NCBI GenBank assembly: GCA_020633435.1 | Contig: JACKDP010000011.1 | Location: 62,001-126,000, forward strand | From: Myxococcales bacterium | GTDB lineage: Bacteria > Myxococcota_A > Bradymonadia > UBA7976 > UBA1532 | DNA length: 64,000 bases | Direction: 5' to 3' | Shown: positions 23,647 to 31,914 of the stretch, one piece after another | Position numbering within the stretch: the first letter of the stretch is position 1 | Layout of the letters: every line of letters begins with the position of its first letter | Made by a program: the position numbers and the translations under genes | The notes under the pieces: model-generated | What the model was told of the DNA's origin: nothing | The model's input: only the letters and a program-made list of their open reading frames with translations | Databases searched by the model: none

Positions 23647-26334
23647 GTGCGCGGGTTCATCGTGCTGGGGGTGGCGGTCGGCCTGGCCGGCTGCCTGAGC
23701 GACACCGACGACGGTGGCGGGGCGGGCGGCTCGCCGGCCCTGGACGCCTTCGTCGTCCGCGATGGCGGCCCCGGGGGCGCTGGCGGCGGCGGCGGCGGCG
23801 CAGGGGGTGGCGGCGGCGGCGGCCCCGACGGCTGCCTGCGCACCTTCGTGTACCGCCACGCCGGCGAGACGCCGCCGGGCGACGTCCGCCTCGCGGGGCC
23901 TTTCGAGCGCACCCCGTGGGCGGGCGCCATCGGCCTGGGCGACGCGGACGGGGACGGCTTCTGGACGGTGGACGTGACGCTCCCGCCCGGGGAGCACGCC
24001 TACAAGTTCATCGTCGACGGGCAGTGGATCCTGGATCCCGACAACCCCGACGTCCGGGACGACGGCATGGGGAACAGCAACAGCCTGGCCCGGCAGACGT
24101 GCCCGTTCACCCCCGACTGCCTGCGCGACGCCGACTGCGACGCCGCCGCGCCGCTCTGCCGCTACTACAGCTGCGTCGACGCCGAGGCGTGCCGCTGCCC
24201 CGAGGGCGAGGTCTGCGACGAAGCGGGGCGCTGCGTCGCGCCGCCCGAGTGCGACGACGCCCGGCCCTGCGACGCCCCGCTCGTCTGCCGCGACGGGGCC
24301 TGCGGGCCCGAGTGCATCGACGACACCGACTGCGGTGATGGGGAATTGTGCCGTGATCTCGCGTGTGTAGAGCCCGAGTGCATGGTCGACGACGACTGCG
24401 ACCTGGCGGCGGAGGTCTGCAGCGCGGGCCTGTGCGCCGCCCGGCCGTGCCGCCAGCAGGTCTTCCTGTACGACGCTGGTGGTGAGGACCTCAGCAGCGT
24501 GGTGATCGCCGGCGAGTTCAACGGCTGGACGCCCGACGTCGCGGCCGGCGCCACCCCCATGCGCTACGTCGAGGCGCTGGGGGCCTGGTTCGCCGTCGTG
24601 GAGCTGCAGAACGGCCCCCACGCCTACAAGTTCGTGCTCACCCCCACGGCGGGCGCCGTGCGCTGGATCGCCGACCCCGCCGCGGCCCGGTTCGAGGATG
24701 ACGGGTTCGGCGGCCAGAACAGCGTGCGCGACGTGGACTGCCCCGAGGACGGCCCGGGCGTCTGCGGCGATCTGGAGGCCTTCGACTGGCACGACGCGGT
24801 GATGTACTTCGCGCTCATCGACCGCTTCTACGACAGCGACGGCCGGTCGGATCCGGTGCCCAACGCCAGCGGCGGCGACGCGGCCCGGGGGCCGAGCGGC
24901 CAGTACGCGGGCGGCGATCTGCCCGGCGCGACGGCGAAGCTGCCCTACCTGGACGCCCTGGGCGTCACGGCGGTCTGGCTGTCGGCCCCCTACGAGAACC
25001 GCGACGCGGCGGGGGCGGCCATCGATCCGGCCAGCGACCCGCACACCTACTCGGGCTACCACGGCTACTGGCCCTCGCCCGACAACATCGACTACCGCGA
25101 CCCGGACGCGCCGTCCCCGATCCCCCGGGTGGAGTCGCGCATCGGCACCTCGGCCGACCTGCACGCCTTCGTCGAGGCCGCCCATGGCAGCGGCATCAAG
25201 GTGCTGTTCGACTACGTGATGAACCACGTGGACCGCGACAGCGGGCTCTACCAGGCGCACCCCGACTGGTTCGCGACGGAGAACGGCCGGTTCCGGCTGT
25301 GCGGCCCCGAGAACCTGTGGGACGACGGGGTGTGGGGCACGCTCTGCGCCTTCACGGACTACCTGCCGCCCTTCGACTTCCGCAACCCGGCGCCCCGCGC
25401 GTGGTCGGTGGCCGACGCCCTGTGGTGGGCGCTGGAGTACGGCATCGATGGCTACCGGCTCGACGCCATCAAGCACGTCGAGCTCTCGTGGCTGACGGAG
25501 CTGCGCAGCGCCCTCAACGCGCGGGTCCAGGATCCCGACGGCGGGCGGTTCTACCTGGTGGGCGAGACCTTCGCGTACGACGATCGCGATCTGCTCAAGC
25601 GGTTCGTCGATCCGGCCACGAAGCTCGATGGCCAGTTCGACTTCCCCTACAAGGCCCGGCTCTGCGAGGCGCTGTTCAACAAGCGCATGCGCCTCAACGA
25701 CTTCGCGGGCTGGCTGGACGGCAACGACGGCTTCTACGGCCCGGGCGCCCTCATGACGACCTGGATCGGCAACCACGACATCCCGCGGGCGATCCACTTC
25801 GCCTCCGGGCAGATCGGCGACTGCCGCCAGGGCAGCCACCCCGGCAACGGCTGGACGAACGACTTCCCGCAGCCGGCCGACGCCGCCGCCTACGAGCGGC
25901 TGGGGCTGGCCTTCGTGGTGATGATGACCAACCCCGGGATTCCGTTGATCTATTACGGCGACGAGGTGGGCCTGGCGGGCGGGGGCGACCCCGACAACCG
26001 GCGGATGATGCCCTGGGATGACGGGGCGCTGCTGCCGCCCCAGCGGGCGCTGCGGGCCACGGTGCAGGCCCTCGGCCGCATCCGCCGGGATCACAAGGTC
26101 CTGGGCCGCGGCCGCCGCATCACGCTGAGCGCCGACGAGGACACCTGGGTCTACCGCATGAGCGGCTGCGGCGACGCCACCCCCGCGGTGGTGGTCGCCA
26201 TCAACCGCGCCGACGCCGAGCGCACGGTCCGCGTGCCGGCGGGGGCGTGGCAGGATCTGCTGGCCGACCGCCCCGTCGCGGGGGGCGAGGTGAGGCTGGC
26301 TGCGCGCAGCGCGCTCGTGCTGCGGCCGGAGTGA
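23647..26334 (+). CDS. surface lipoprotein alpha-amylase (GH13) with two CBM48/CBM20-like modules
   Basis: The protein is 895 residues from GTG 23647, with GGGAGAAG upstream. Signal peptide and lipobox GLAGC come first, then a Gly-rich linker. Starch-binding-like module 1 (about 60-155; VRLAGPFERTPWAG, HAYKFIVDGQW) follows. Next is a Cys-rich block (about 158-270, with repeated C-x-D-D/E-C units) and module 2 (about 275-365; VVIAGEFNGWTPDV, HAYKFVLTP). The GH13 barrel starts at about 380. The catalytic set is visible: nucleophile Asp in GIDGYRLDAIKHVE, acid/base Glu in LVGETFAYDD, and Asp in GNHDIPRAIHF. It probably degrades extracellular alpha-glucans. The next lipoprotein gene follows directly. 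Confidence 0.93.
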   Translation: MRGFIVLGVAVGLAGCLSDTDDGGGAGGSPALDAFVVRDGGPGGAGGGGGGAGGGGGGGPDGCLRTFVYRHAGETPPGDVRLAGPFERTPWAGAIGLGDADGDGFWTVDVTLPPGEHAYKFIVDGQWILDPDNPDVRDDGMGNSNSLARQTCPFTPDCLRDADCDAAAPLCRYYSCVDAEACRCPEGEVCDEAGRCVAPPECDDARPCDAPLVCRDGACGPECIDDTDCGDGELCRDLACVEPECMVDDDCDLAAEVCSAGLCAARPCRQQVFLYDAGGEDLSSVVIAGEFNGWTPDVAAGATPMRYVEALGAWFAVVELQNGPHAYKFVLTPTAGAVRWIADPAAARFEDDGFGGQNSVRDVDCPEDGPGVCGDLEAFDWHDAVMYFALIDRFYDSDGRSDPVPNASGGDAARGPSGQYAGGDLPGATAKLPYLDALGVTAVWLSAPYENRDAAGAAIDPASDPHTYSGYHGYWPSPDNIDYRDPDAPSPIPRVESRIGTSADLHAFVEAAHGSGIKVLFDYVMNHVDRDSGLYQAHPDWFATENGRFRLCGPENLWDDGVWGTLCAFTDYLPPFDFRNPAPRAWSVADALWWALEYGIDGYRLDAIKHVELSWLTELRSALNARVQDPDGGRFYLVGETFAYDDRDLLKRFVDPATKLDGQFDFPYKARLCEALFNKRMRLNDFAGWLDGNDGFYGPGALMTTWIGNHDIPRAIHFASGQIGDCRQGSHPGNGWTNDFPQPADAAAYERLGLAFVVMMTNPGIPLIYYGDEVGLAGGGDPDNRRMMPWDDGALLPPQRALRATVQALGRIRRDHKVLGRGRRITLSADEDTWVYRMSGCGDATPAVVVAINRADAERTVRVPAGAWQDLLADRPVAGGEVRLAARSALVLRPE

Positions 26335-26345
26335 TGAGGGACACG

Positions 26346-28775
26346 ATGAACCGGAACCTGCGGGCGCTGCTCGCGCTGGCTCTGCTCGGCGGCTGCGACG
26401 AGACGGGCCCTGTCGATCTCAACCTCTCCGACGCCGTGGTGGTGCGGCCCGACTCGGGCGGCGGCGGCGCCGGGGGCGCGGGCGGCGGCGCCGATCGCGG
26501 CCCCGATGACGACGCCCGGGTGCAGGACGCCAGCGTCGACGCCAGCGCCGACATGGCCGGGCTGGACATGGGCGACGCCGTCGTCGACATGGCCCTCCCC
26601 GTCGACATGGGCCCCCCGGGGGCCCCGCCCCCGCGCGACCGCGTCGTGGTGCTCAGCAACCGGGACGACGCGTGGATCGCGTGGGTCAAGGGGGGGCGGC
26701 TCTGGGCCGCGCGGCTGCGGGAGAACGCCGAGGCCGTCGAGGAGCCCGTGGATCTCGCGGACGCCTCGGGCCTTGAGGGCCCGCTCGTCGGCTACCGGCT
26801 GGCGGGCAACCGGCCGTGGGTGCTGCTGCCCGACGGCGAGGGCGGCATGCTGCAGGCCCATGATCTGACTGGACAATCCGGCCCGGCCCCCCTGGGCATC
26901 TGGCCGCCGGCGCGGGTGAGCGTGGACGGCGAGGCCCTGGTCATGGGCCGCGCGTCGGCCGCGCCCGATGCCCCGGCCGCGTGGCGGCTCATCGGCGACC
27001 GCAACGCGCTGAACACGCTGCAGGTGGACCGGTTCGGCGTGCCGCCGCCGCGCACGGCCGCCCGGGCGCTCGATGGCTGGGTCTTCGGCTTCGATCGCGT
27101 CGACGGGGGCGATGGCGAGACGTGCCTCGACCTCACGGTGAGCGGGGCGACGCAGGGATCGTGGGCCTGCCATGGGGCCACGGACGCGCGCCTGGTGGGG
27201 GCCGGCACCCAGCTCGACTGGGTGGGCACCACGGCCGCGGGGCTGACCGCGTGGCTCGCCGTGCCCGGCTCCTCGCCGGGCCCCGACGGCGAGGACGACC
27301 CCGCGCTGCGCACGACGCTCGCCCCGGGCGCCGCGGTGGTGGCGTGGCTGTCGCCGCCGCCCACGGGCCAGCTCGCCCATGTGCTGGAGGCCGACGGCGC
27401 CGACGCTCTCTGGTGGATCCGCCACGACCGGGCCCGGCGGCTGGCCGCCCCGGAGGCCCCGACGGTCTTCGGGCTCACGGAGGTCAAGAGCGACCGCCGG
27501 CTCATCAGCTGGTCGGAGGAGCTGAACCGGCCCATCCCCCTGCCCGCCGTCTTCGAGGACGGCCCGGTGCCCCCGCGGTGGGTCGCGCCCAACGAGTGCA
27601 GCGGCGTCGCTGCCGAGATGTGCGCGGGCCAGGACGAGGACTGTGACGGCGCCGCCTCCGACGGCCTGTGCTGCCGCGACACGGTGGGGGGCCTGAGCAC
27701 CGCCGTGATGGCCAACGACGAGCTCACCCGCGACTGGTTCGCGGGCTTCAGCGACGAGGGCATCCTGCTCGCCGTCCGCCAGGGCACGCGCCTGCGGCTG
27801 CTCTCGCACCCGGCGGGGGACATCTCGGGGCGCGAGGCGCGCGAGCTCGTGGGCTACGACGGCATCCACCAGGTCGGGTTCTTCTCCAACCAGCTCGCCC
27901 GGGCGGTCATGCTCGTGGATCGCGACGTCCCCGACGCCGAGCCGCCGGCCGAGGGCGAGCCGGTGCCCACCGAGAAGCGGCTCCTCTGGTTCCTGGGCCA
28001 GGTGGGCAGCCGGGACGCCGCGCCGCCGTGCGCCGAGGTCCTGGGCCTGCGCATGCTCGACAACACGGGCCGCACCCGGGTGTGGTGCACCGACGGCGCC
28101 CACGACATGAACCCGGTGGATGGCATGACCAGCGCGGTCTTCTACCCCGGCGAGGGCGGCGACCTGCACTGGTGGGAGCCGAACGCGCTGGGCCTGGCCG
28201 ACCACTACCTCGTGGCCCGCGGCGACGACTACACGCTGCAGCTCTGGCGCCGGGAGCTCGACGGCACGCTGAGCGTGAGCGACGAGGCCCTGCCGCCGGA
28301 GGTCGCGCTGCTCACGCCGGAGGAGCGCGTCGTGCCCATGCGCCTGCCCGTCCAGGCCGGCGGCCCGACGGCGCGGGTGCGCGACGGGCGGTTCCTGGAG
28401 ATCGTGGTGCCCGGCTTCGGCTGGCAGCGCGTCCCGGGCAGCGCGTGGCCCCAGGAGGCCCGCATCTCGCGCTACGACCCCGTCGCGGTCACGGTCGGCT
28501 TCCTGGAGGATCCGGCCGGCCAGGACCCCGCGCTCCTGCAGCTCGGCTACATCCTGCACTCGCTGCAGCCCGGCACCCCGACGTGGGGCGTGCAGTTCAA
28601 CCCGGACCGGCCCAACAACGTCCAGGGCGCCGACCAGCAGGGCGTGGAGTTCGGCGACTACGCCAGCGGCGCCTTCGCCCGGCCCATCTTCGTCACCGCC
28701 ATCGGCCAGATCCGCGGCGGCGCGGGCGTCGTCACCTTCAACGCCACCCGCATCGGCTGCGAGGCGCCGCGCTGA
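26346..28775 (+). CDS. large predicted lipoprotein with MopE-type metal-binding motif
   Basis: The protein is 809 residues from ATG 26346; ATG 26334, overlapping the amylase stop, is an alternative. Signal peptide and lipobox LLGGC are followed by a Gly/Asp-rich linker. The mature part has repeated strand segments without a firm family call and may be propeller-like. Near residue 420, CAGQDEDCDGAASDG matches the 'C-x-G-x-D-x-D-C-D-G' putative metal-binding motif found in many myxobacterial surface proteins. It is cotranscribed with the amylase and convergent with the next lipoprotein (6-base gap). The function is unknown. Confidence 0.8.
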   Translation: MNRNLRALLALALLGGCDETGPVDLNLSDAVVVRPDSGGGGAGGAGGGADRGPDDDARVQDASVDASADMAGLDMGDAVVDMALPVDMGPPGAPPPRDRVVVLSNRDDAWIAWVKGGRLWAARLRENAEAVEEPVDLADASGLEGPLVGYRLAGNRPWVLLPDGEGGMLQAHDLTGQSGPAPLGIWPPARVSVDGEALVMGRASAAPDAPAAWRLIGDRNALNTLQVDRFGVPPPRTAARALDGWVFGFDRVDGGDGETCLDLTVSGATQGSWACHGATDARLVGAGTQLDWVGTTAAGLTAWLAVPGSSPGPDGEDDPALRTTLAPGAAVVAWLSPPPTGQLAHVLEADGADALWWIRHDRARRLAAPEAPTVFGLTEVKSDRRLISWSEELNRPIPLPAVFEDGPVPPRWVAPNECSGVAAEMCAGQDEDCDGAASDGLCCRDTVGGLSTAVMANDELTRDWFAGFSDEGILLAVRQGTRLRLLSHPAGDISGREARELVGYDGIHQVGFFSNQLARAVMLVDRDVPDAEPPAEGEPVPTEKRLLWFLGQVGSRDAAPPCAEVLGLRMLDNTGRTRVWCTDGAHDMNPVDGMTSAVFYPGEGGDLHWWEPNALGLADHYLVARGDDYTLQLWRRELDGTLSVSDEALPPEVALLTPEERVVPMRLPVQAGGPTARVRDGRFLEIVVPGFGWQRVPGSAWPQEARISRYDPVAVTVGFLEDPAGQDPALLQLGYILHSLQPGTPTWGVQFNPDRPNNVQGADQQGVEFGDYASGAFARPIFVTAIGQIRGGAGVVTFNATRIGCEAPR

Positions 28776-28781
28776 CGGCGA

Positions 28782-30398
28782 TCAGTCCTTGAACTGCTCG
28801 ATCAGGTAGACGTCGGGCGCGCCCGAGGCGTTGGAGCCGCGGGTGAACAGGACCAGCATGTCGAAGGCCGGCTCGTAGCGGATGGCGCGGGGCAGCAGGC
28901 GGTCGTAGGCGGCCGTCCCGGGCTGGGCCGACGACAGGCCGACGGTCGTGACCCCGCCCAGGGCGTCGATGCGGGTGATCTGGGCGATGGTGGCGTCGAC
29001 GACGTAGACGTTCTGGGCGTTGTCGATGGCCAGGGAGCTGATGGCGTGCCCCGGCTCGGCGAGCTGGCGGGCGATGCCGTTGGAGACGCGGTTGCCCTGG
29101 CACGCCACGGCCTGCTGGCGGCTCGAGACGTCGTAGGTCGCCGACAGCGTCGCGCTCGCGCCGCACACGTCCAGGAAGCTGTCGGGCACCCCGGGTCGGG
29201 GGTACAGGCCGGAGCGTGAGGTCGCGAGGGCGATGCTGCCGCCGACGAGGGCCGCGGCGCGCCCGTCCTGGCGGATGCCCAGCACGCTGATGGGGGTGTC
29301 GGACACGCCCACGCCCAGGCGGAAGCGGGGGGTGTTCGACAGCACCCCGACCACCTCGCGGCCGCTCGCCCCGTTCTCGAGGGTGAAGCGCATGATGCGC
29401 TGCTCGATGGGCAGGAAGAGCAACCCCTGGGGGCTCAGGGCCGACGACGTGTCGAAGCGCGTCGCCGAGGCCGCCGCCCGGAAGCGCACGTTGCCGTAGC
29501 CCACCAGCCCCAGCCACAGGTTGCCGTTGGGCTCCACGGCGACACGACCGCGGGTGGACACCGTGCGCGTCGGCGGCGCGGCCAGGGCCACGGACGTCGT
29601 CGCCGCGCCCACGGTGCTCGCCAGGTCATAGGTGACGATGGCGTACTGGTTCAGGCCCGGGCTCGTCAGGTACCAGGCCTGCCCGTCCTGGACGGTGATG
29701 CTGTTGAAGTCGAACGCGGGGGCCGGCGGCGGCACGAGGCGGGTCAGGCAGAACGTCTCCCCCACCAGGCAGCCCTGATCACCGACCGACGGCGGACAAT
29801 CCCCGCGGAGCTGGCACGCCGGCACCCTGGACACGGCGAAGACCCCCGCCGCGACGGTGGTCAGCCGGGGCAGCTCGATGCTCACCCCCTCGGCCGTCGA
29901 CCCGGTCTGGTCGGCCTTGGACCACCCCTCCCCGTCGCGGTACCACACGCGGCAGTCCGCATCGGGCACATCCCAGCCCTGCCGCAGGTCGGGATCGAAC
30001 GGCACCGTCAGCCGCGCCGGCACCGCCAGCTCCAGCCCCGCCGGCTCGAGGGCGAACTGCGGCCCCACCCGCGCCGCCGTCAGCGCCAGCGGCGTCGGAT
30101 CCACCACCCCCGCCACCGAGACCTCCGTCGGCGCCGCGAGCGCGCCGGCGGGGATCTCCAGCGAGAACCCGGCGAACGCCCCGTCCGCCGCGCCGGCGAG
30201 CGTACCCCCTTCGGGCCCGATGGTCGCGGTCAGGCGCTCCACCACGATGGACGCCGGATCATCCCCCACCAGCTCCTCGGGCACATACGCGGCGGGCCGC
30301 GCCTCCTCATCGCACCCCGCGGCGACCGCCCCCAGCCCCACCAGGACCGTGGCCGCCAGACGGCGCACGGCGCGCCCCGACGCAAACAACGACTGCAT
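28782..30398 (-). CDS. predicted lipoprotein with ZU5-like domain and beta-propeller-like region
   Basis: The protein is 538 residues. Signal peptide and lipobox AVAAGC lie at about residues 24-29. A ZU5-like domain at about 50-190 has TATIGPEGGTL, FSLEIPAGALAAPTEVSV and PARLTVPFDP. A short Cys-containing linker (CQLRGDCPPSVGDQGCLVGETFC) follows. The last 300 residues have repeated blade-like segments such as ISSLAIDNAQNVYVVDATIAQITRIDALGG, which looks like an NHL/SMP-type propeller. It is likely a surface or periplasmic protein. No enzymatic motif is seen. Confidence 0.82.
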   Translation of the reverse strand: MQSLFASGRAVRRLAATVLVGLGAVAAGCDEEARPAAYVPEELVGDDPASIVVERLTATIGPEGGTLAGAADGAFAGFSLEIPAGALAAPTEVSVAGVVDPTPLALTAARVGPQFALEPAGLELAVPARLTVPFDPDLRQGWDVPDADCRVWYRDGEGWSKADQTGSTAEGVSIELPRLTTVAAGVFAVSRVPACQLRGDCPPSVGDQGCLVGETFCLTRLVPPPAPAFDFNSITVQDGQAWYLTSPGLNQYAIVTYDLASTVGAATTSVALAAPPTRTVSTRGRVAVEPNGNLWLGLVGYGNVRFRAAASATRFDTSSALSPQGLLFLPIEQRIMRFTLENGASGREVVGVLSNTPRFRLGVGVSDTPISVLGIRQDGRAAALVGGSIALATSRSGLYPRPGVPDSFLDVCGASATLSATYDVSSRQQAVACQGNRVSNGIARQLAEPGHAISSLAIDNAQNVYVVDATIAQITRIDALGGVTTVGLSSAQPGTAAYDRLLPRAIRYEPAFDMLVLFTRGSNASGAPDVYLIEQFKD

Positions 30399-30747
30399 GC
30401 TGACTCCTTGCCCACCGAACCGGTGTGGTCGGGTTGGCAGAGGTGTACGCGACCCGGGCCCGCCAGCGAAAGGCCCCGCCCGCCGCCGCGCTCCGCGCGG
30501 CTTTGGAGCCTACGGGGTAGACGAGCGGGCTGGTGTTCGCGCGCAGGCACACTGGAATCGCGGGTGGGGGGGAGACCGGCGTTGGGTGCTGGCGGGAGGG
30601 CACGGGTCGACGAACTCGCGTCGGAGGGCCCTCCTCCGGCAGCCGCGGGCGCGGCTGCCCCGCCCCACCCGCTCACCGCGCGCACGGCCCCCACCGCGCC
30701 CGCCCGAGACGCCAACCTCCATGAATTTCAGTTACTTGCTGCCTCGG
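30399..30747. other. 349-bp non-coding region with several perfect hairpins beside the transposase gene
   Basis: I see no credible gene here. Perfect stem-loops are visible: GCCGCGC/GCGCGGC (30485-30491 and 30495-30501, 3-base loop) and GGCAGCCGC/GCGGCTGCC (30638-30646 and 30651-30659, 4-base loop). The palindrome GGAGGGCCCTCC (30624-30635) lies just before the second hairpin. Hairpins of this sort are what REP-associated transposases recognise. They could equally end transcription, although no T-run follows. Confidence 0.5.
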
Positions 30748-31795
30748 TCATCCGCTCTCGGCCCGCTGCCGGAGCATCTTGCGCGCATGCGACGGCGGGA
30801 TCGTCCCGGGCGGGAACGGGATCAGCGGCAGCCTCGGGTCCGCGAGCCACCGCCAGTAGGCCACATGCGCCCGCGTGTAGGCCTCCCGCAACACCGCGTG
30901 CAGCGCCCGCCACTCCGCCTGCTGGGCCGTCGTCCCATGCACCACCGGCGCCGGGCTGCGCTTGCGCTCCTTCGGCCGCGTCAACGGGTCGACGAACCGC
31001 ACCGCCTCCGGGTCGGGCACCGGCAGGCCCGCCTTCTTGCGCCGCGGCCGGTGCTCGGCGGCGATGCCATCGGCCATCTCCCCCATGAGCTGCCGGTGGG
31101 CCTTCGGCGTCAGGTCACCCAGCCCAGGCAGCCGGTCCAACCGCACCGCGAGCTCCTCTCGCCTGCCGCCCGCGTGCACGAACACGCCCCGCAGCTTCTC
31201 GCCCCGCAGCAGCGCCGGGTTGGCGCACGCGAACACGTCGTCCGCCGGGTGGCGCGACTTGAGCTCGGCCGTGGCCTGGCCCATGAAGTAGCGCATCCGC
31301 TCCAGCGCGTGCTCGGGCGAGACGACCTGGATGGCGTGGTTCGGCGTGAGGAGCTGCCCCGTCCGGTCGTGGAACCCGTTGACCCGCTTCGCGATCTCCC
31401 GGCACGTCCACTCGAGCAGCAGGCTCTTGTGCACCAGCTCCACCACCCCGATGAGCAGGTGCAGGTGGTTGGACATGACGTAGTAGCTGTAGAGGTCGAA
31501 GTCGAACTCGAAGCCCCCGGCCTCGCCGACCTTCTGCTGAGCACGCGCCAGCACGCCATTGAGCAGCGCGACGACCTCGTGCCGCGGCGCGAGCAGGAAG
31601 AGGTCGTTGCTGACCTTGCAGGTGACCTCGAACACCAGCACCTCCACGCCCAGCCGAGGGCTCGGGAGGCGGTGCTCGGTCATCTCGATGCGCAGGGTGG
31701 CGGGCATGGGCGGCGTCCTCCGGGCGTGTGAGGCCTCCCTTCCCTTCGGTCAGTCGCAGCGCGCGTCGCAGAGATTTTCCGCAAGCAGCTGAAAT
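30725..31795 (-). mobile_element. putative transposase unit bounded by imperfect inverted repeats
   Basis: The single transposase gene (30748-31707) lies between ATTTCAGTTACTTGC (30725-30739) and GCAAGCAGCTGAAAT (31781-31795). These are inverted repeats matching at 13 of 15 positions, and both lie in locally AT-richer DNA unlike the rest of the window. That gives a unit of about 1.07 kb. Y1 transposons normally carry subterminal hairpins rather than terminal inverted repeats, so the boundaries are tentative. Confidence 0.45.
30748..31707 (-). CDS. REP-associated tyrosine transposase (RAYT, Y1/IS200-like)
   Basis: The protein is 319 residues. The HUH motif appears as YYVMSNHLHLLIGVV (about residues 75-89), with the usual VM-x-NH-x-H-L-L pattern. 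A candidate catalytic Tyr lies in ERMRYFMGQATAELKSRH. The C-terminal 130 residues are Arg/Pro-rich, longer than in most RAYTs (about 170-230 residues in total). RAYTs are usually single-copy, often domesticated, and act on REP palindromes. The neighbouring hairpins and flanking inverted repeats fit that context. It starts with ATG at 31707. Confidence 0.87.
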   Translation of the reverse strand: MPATLRIEMTEHRLPSPRLGVEVLVFEVTCKVSNDLFLLAPRHEVVALLNGVLARAQQKVGEAGGFEFDFDLYSYYVMSNHLHLLIGVVELVHKSLLLEWTCREIAKRVNGFHDRTGQLLTPNHAIQVVSPEHALERMRYFMGQATAELKSRHPADDVFACANPALLRGEKLRGVFVHAGGRREELAVRLDRLPGLGDLTPKAHRQLMGEMADGIAAEHRPRRKKAGLPVPDPEAVRFVDPLTRPKERKRSPAPVVHGTTAQQAEWRALHAVLREAYTRAHVAYWRWLADPRLPLIPFPPGTIPPSHARKMLRQRAESG

Positions 31796-31914
31796 CACTC
31801 AGCAAACCCACAGAATCCTCCCATTCCTGTTCGCAATCCCCGCCGAAGCCGCCGCGCCCCGGACCTCTCGGCCTGCTACACTGTCGGCCGCCCTGGCCTG
31901 CCGAGGAGCCGCCC

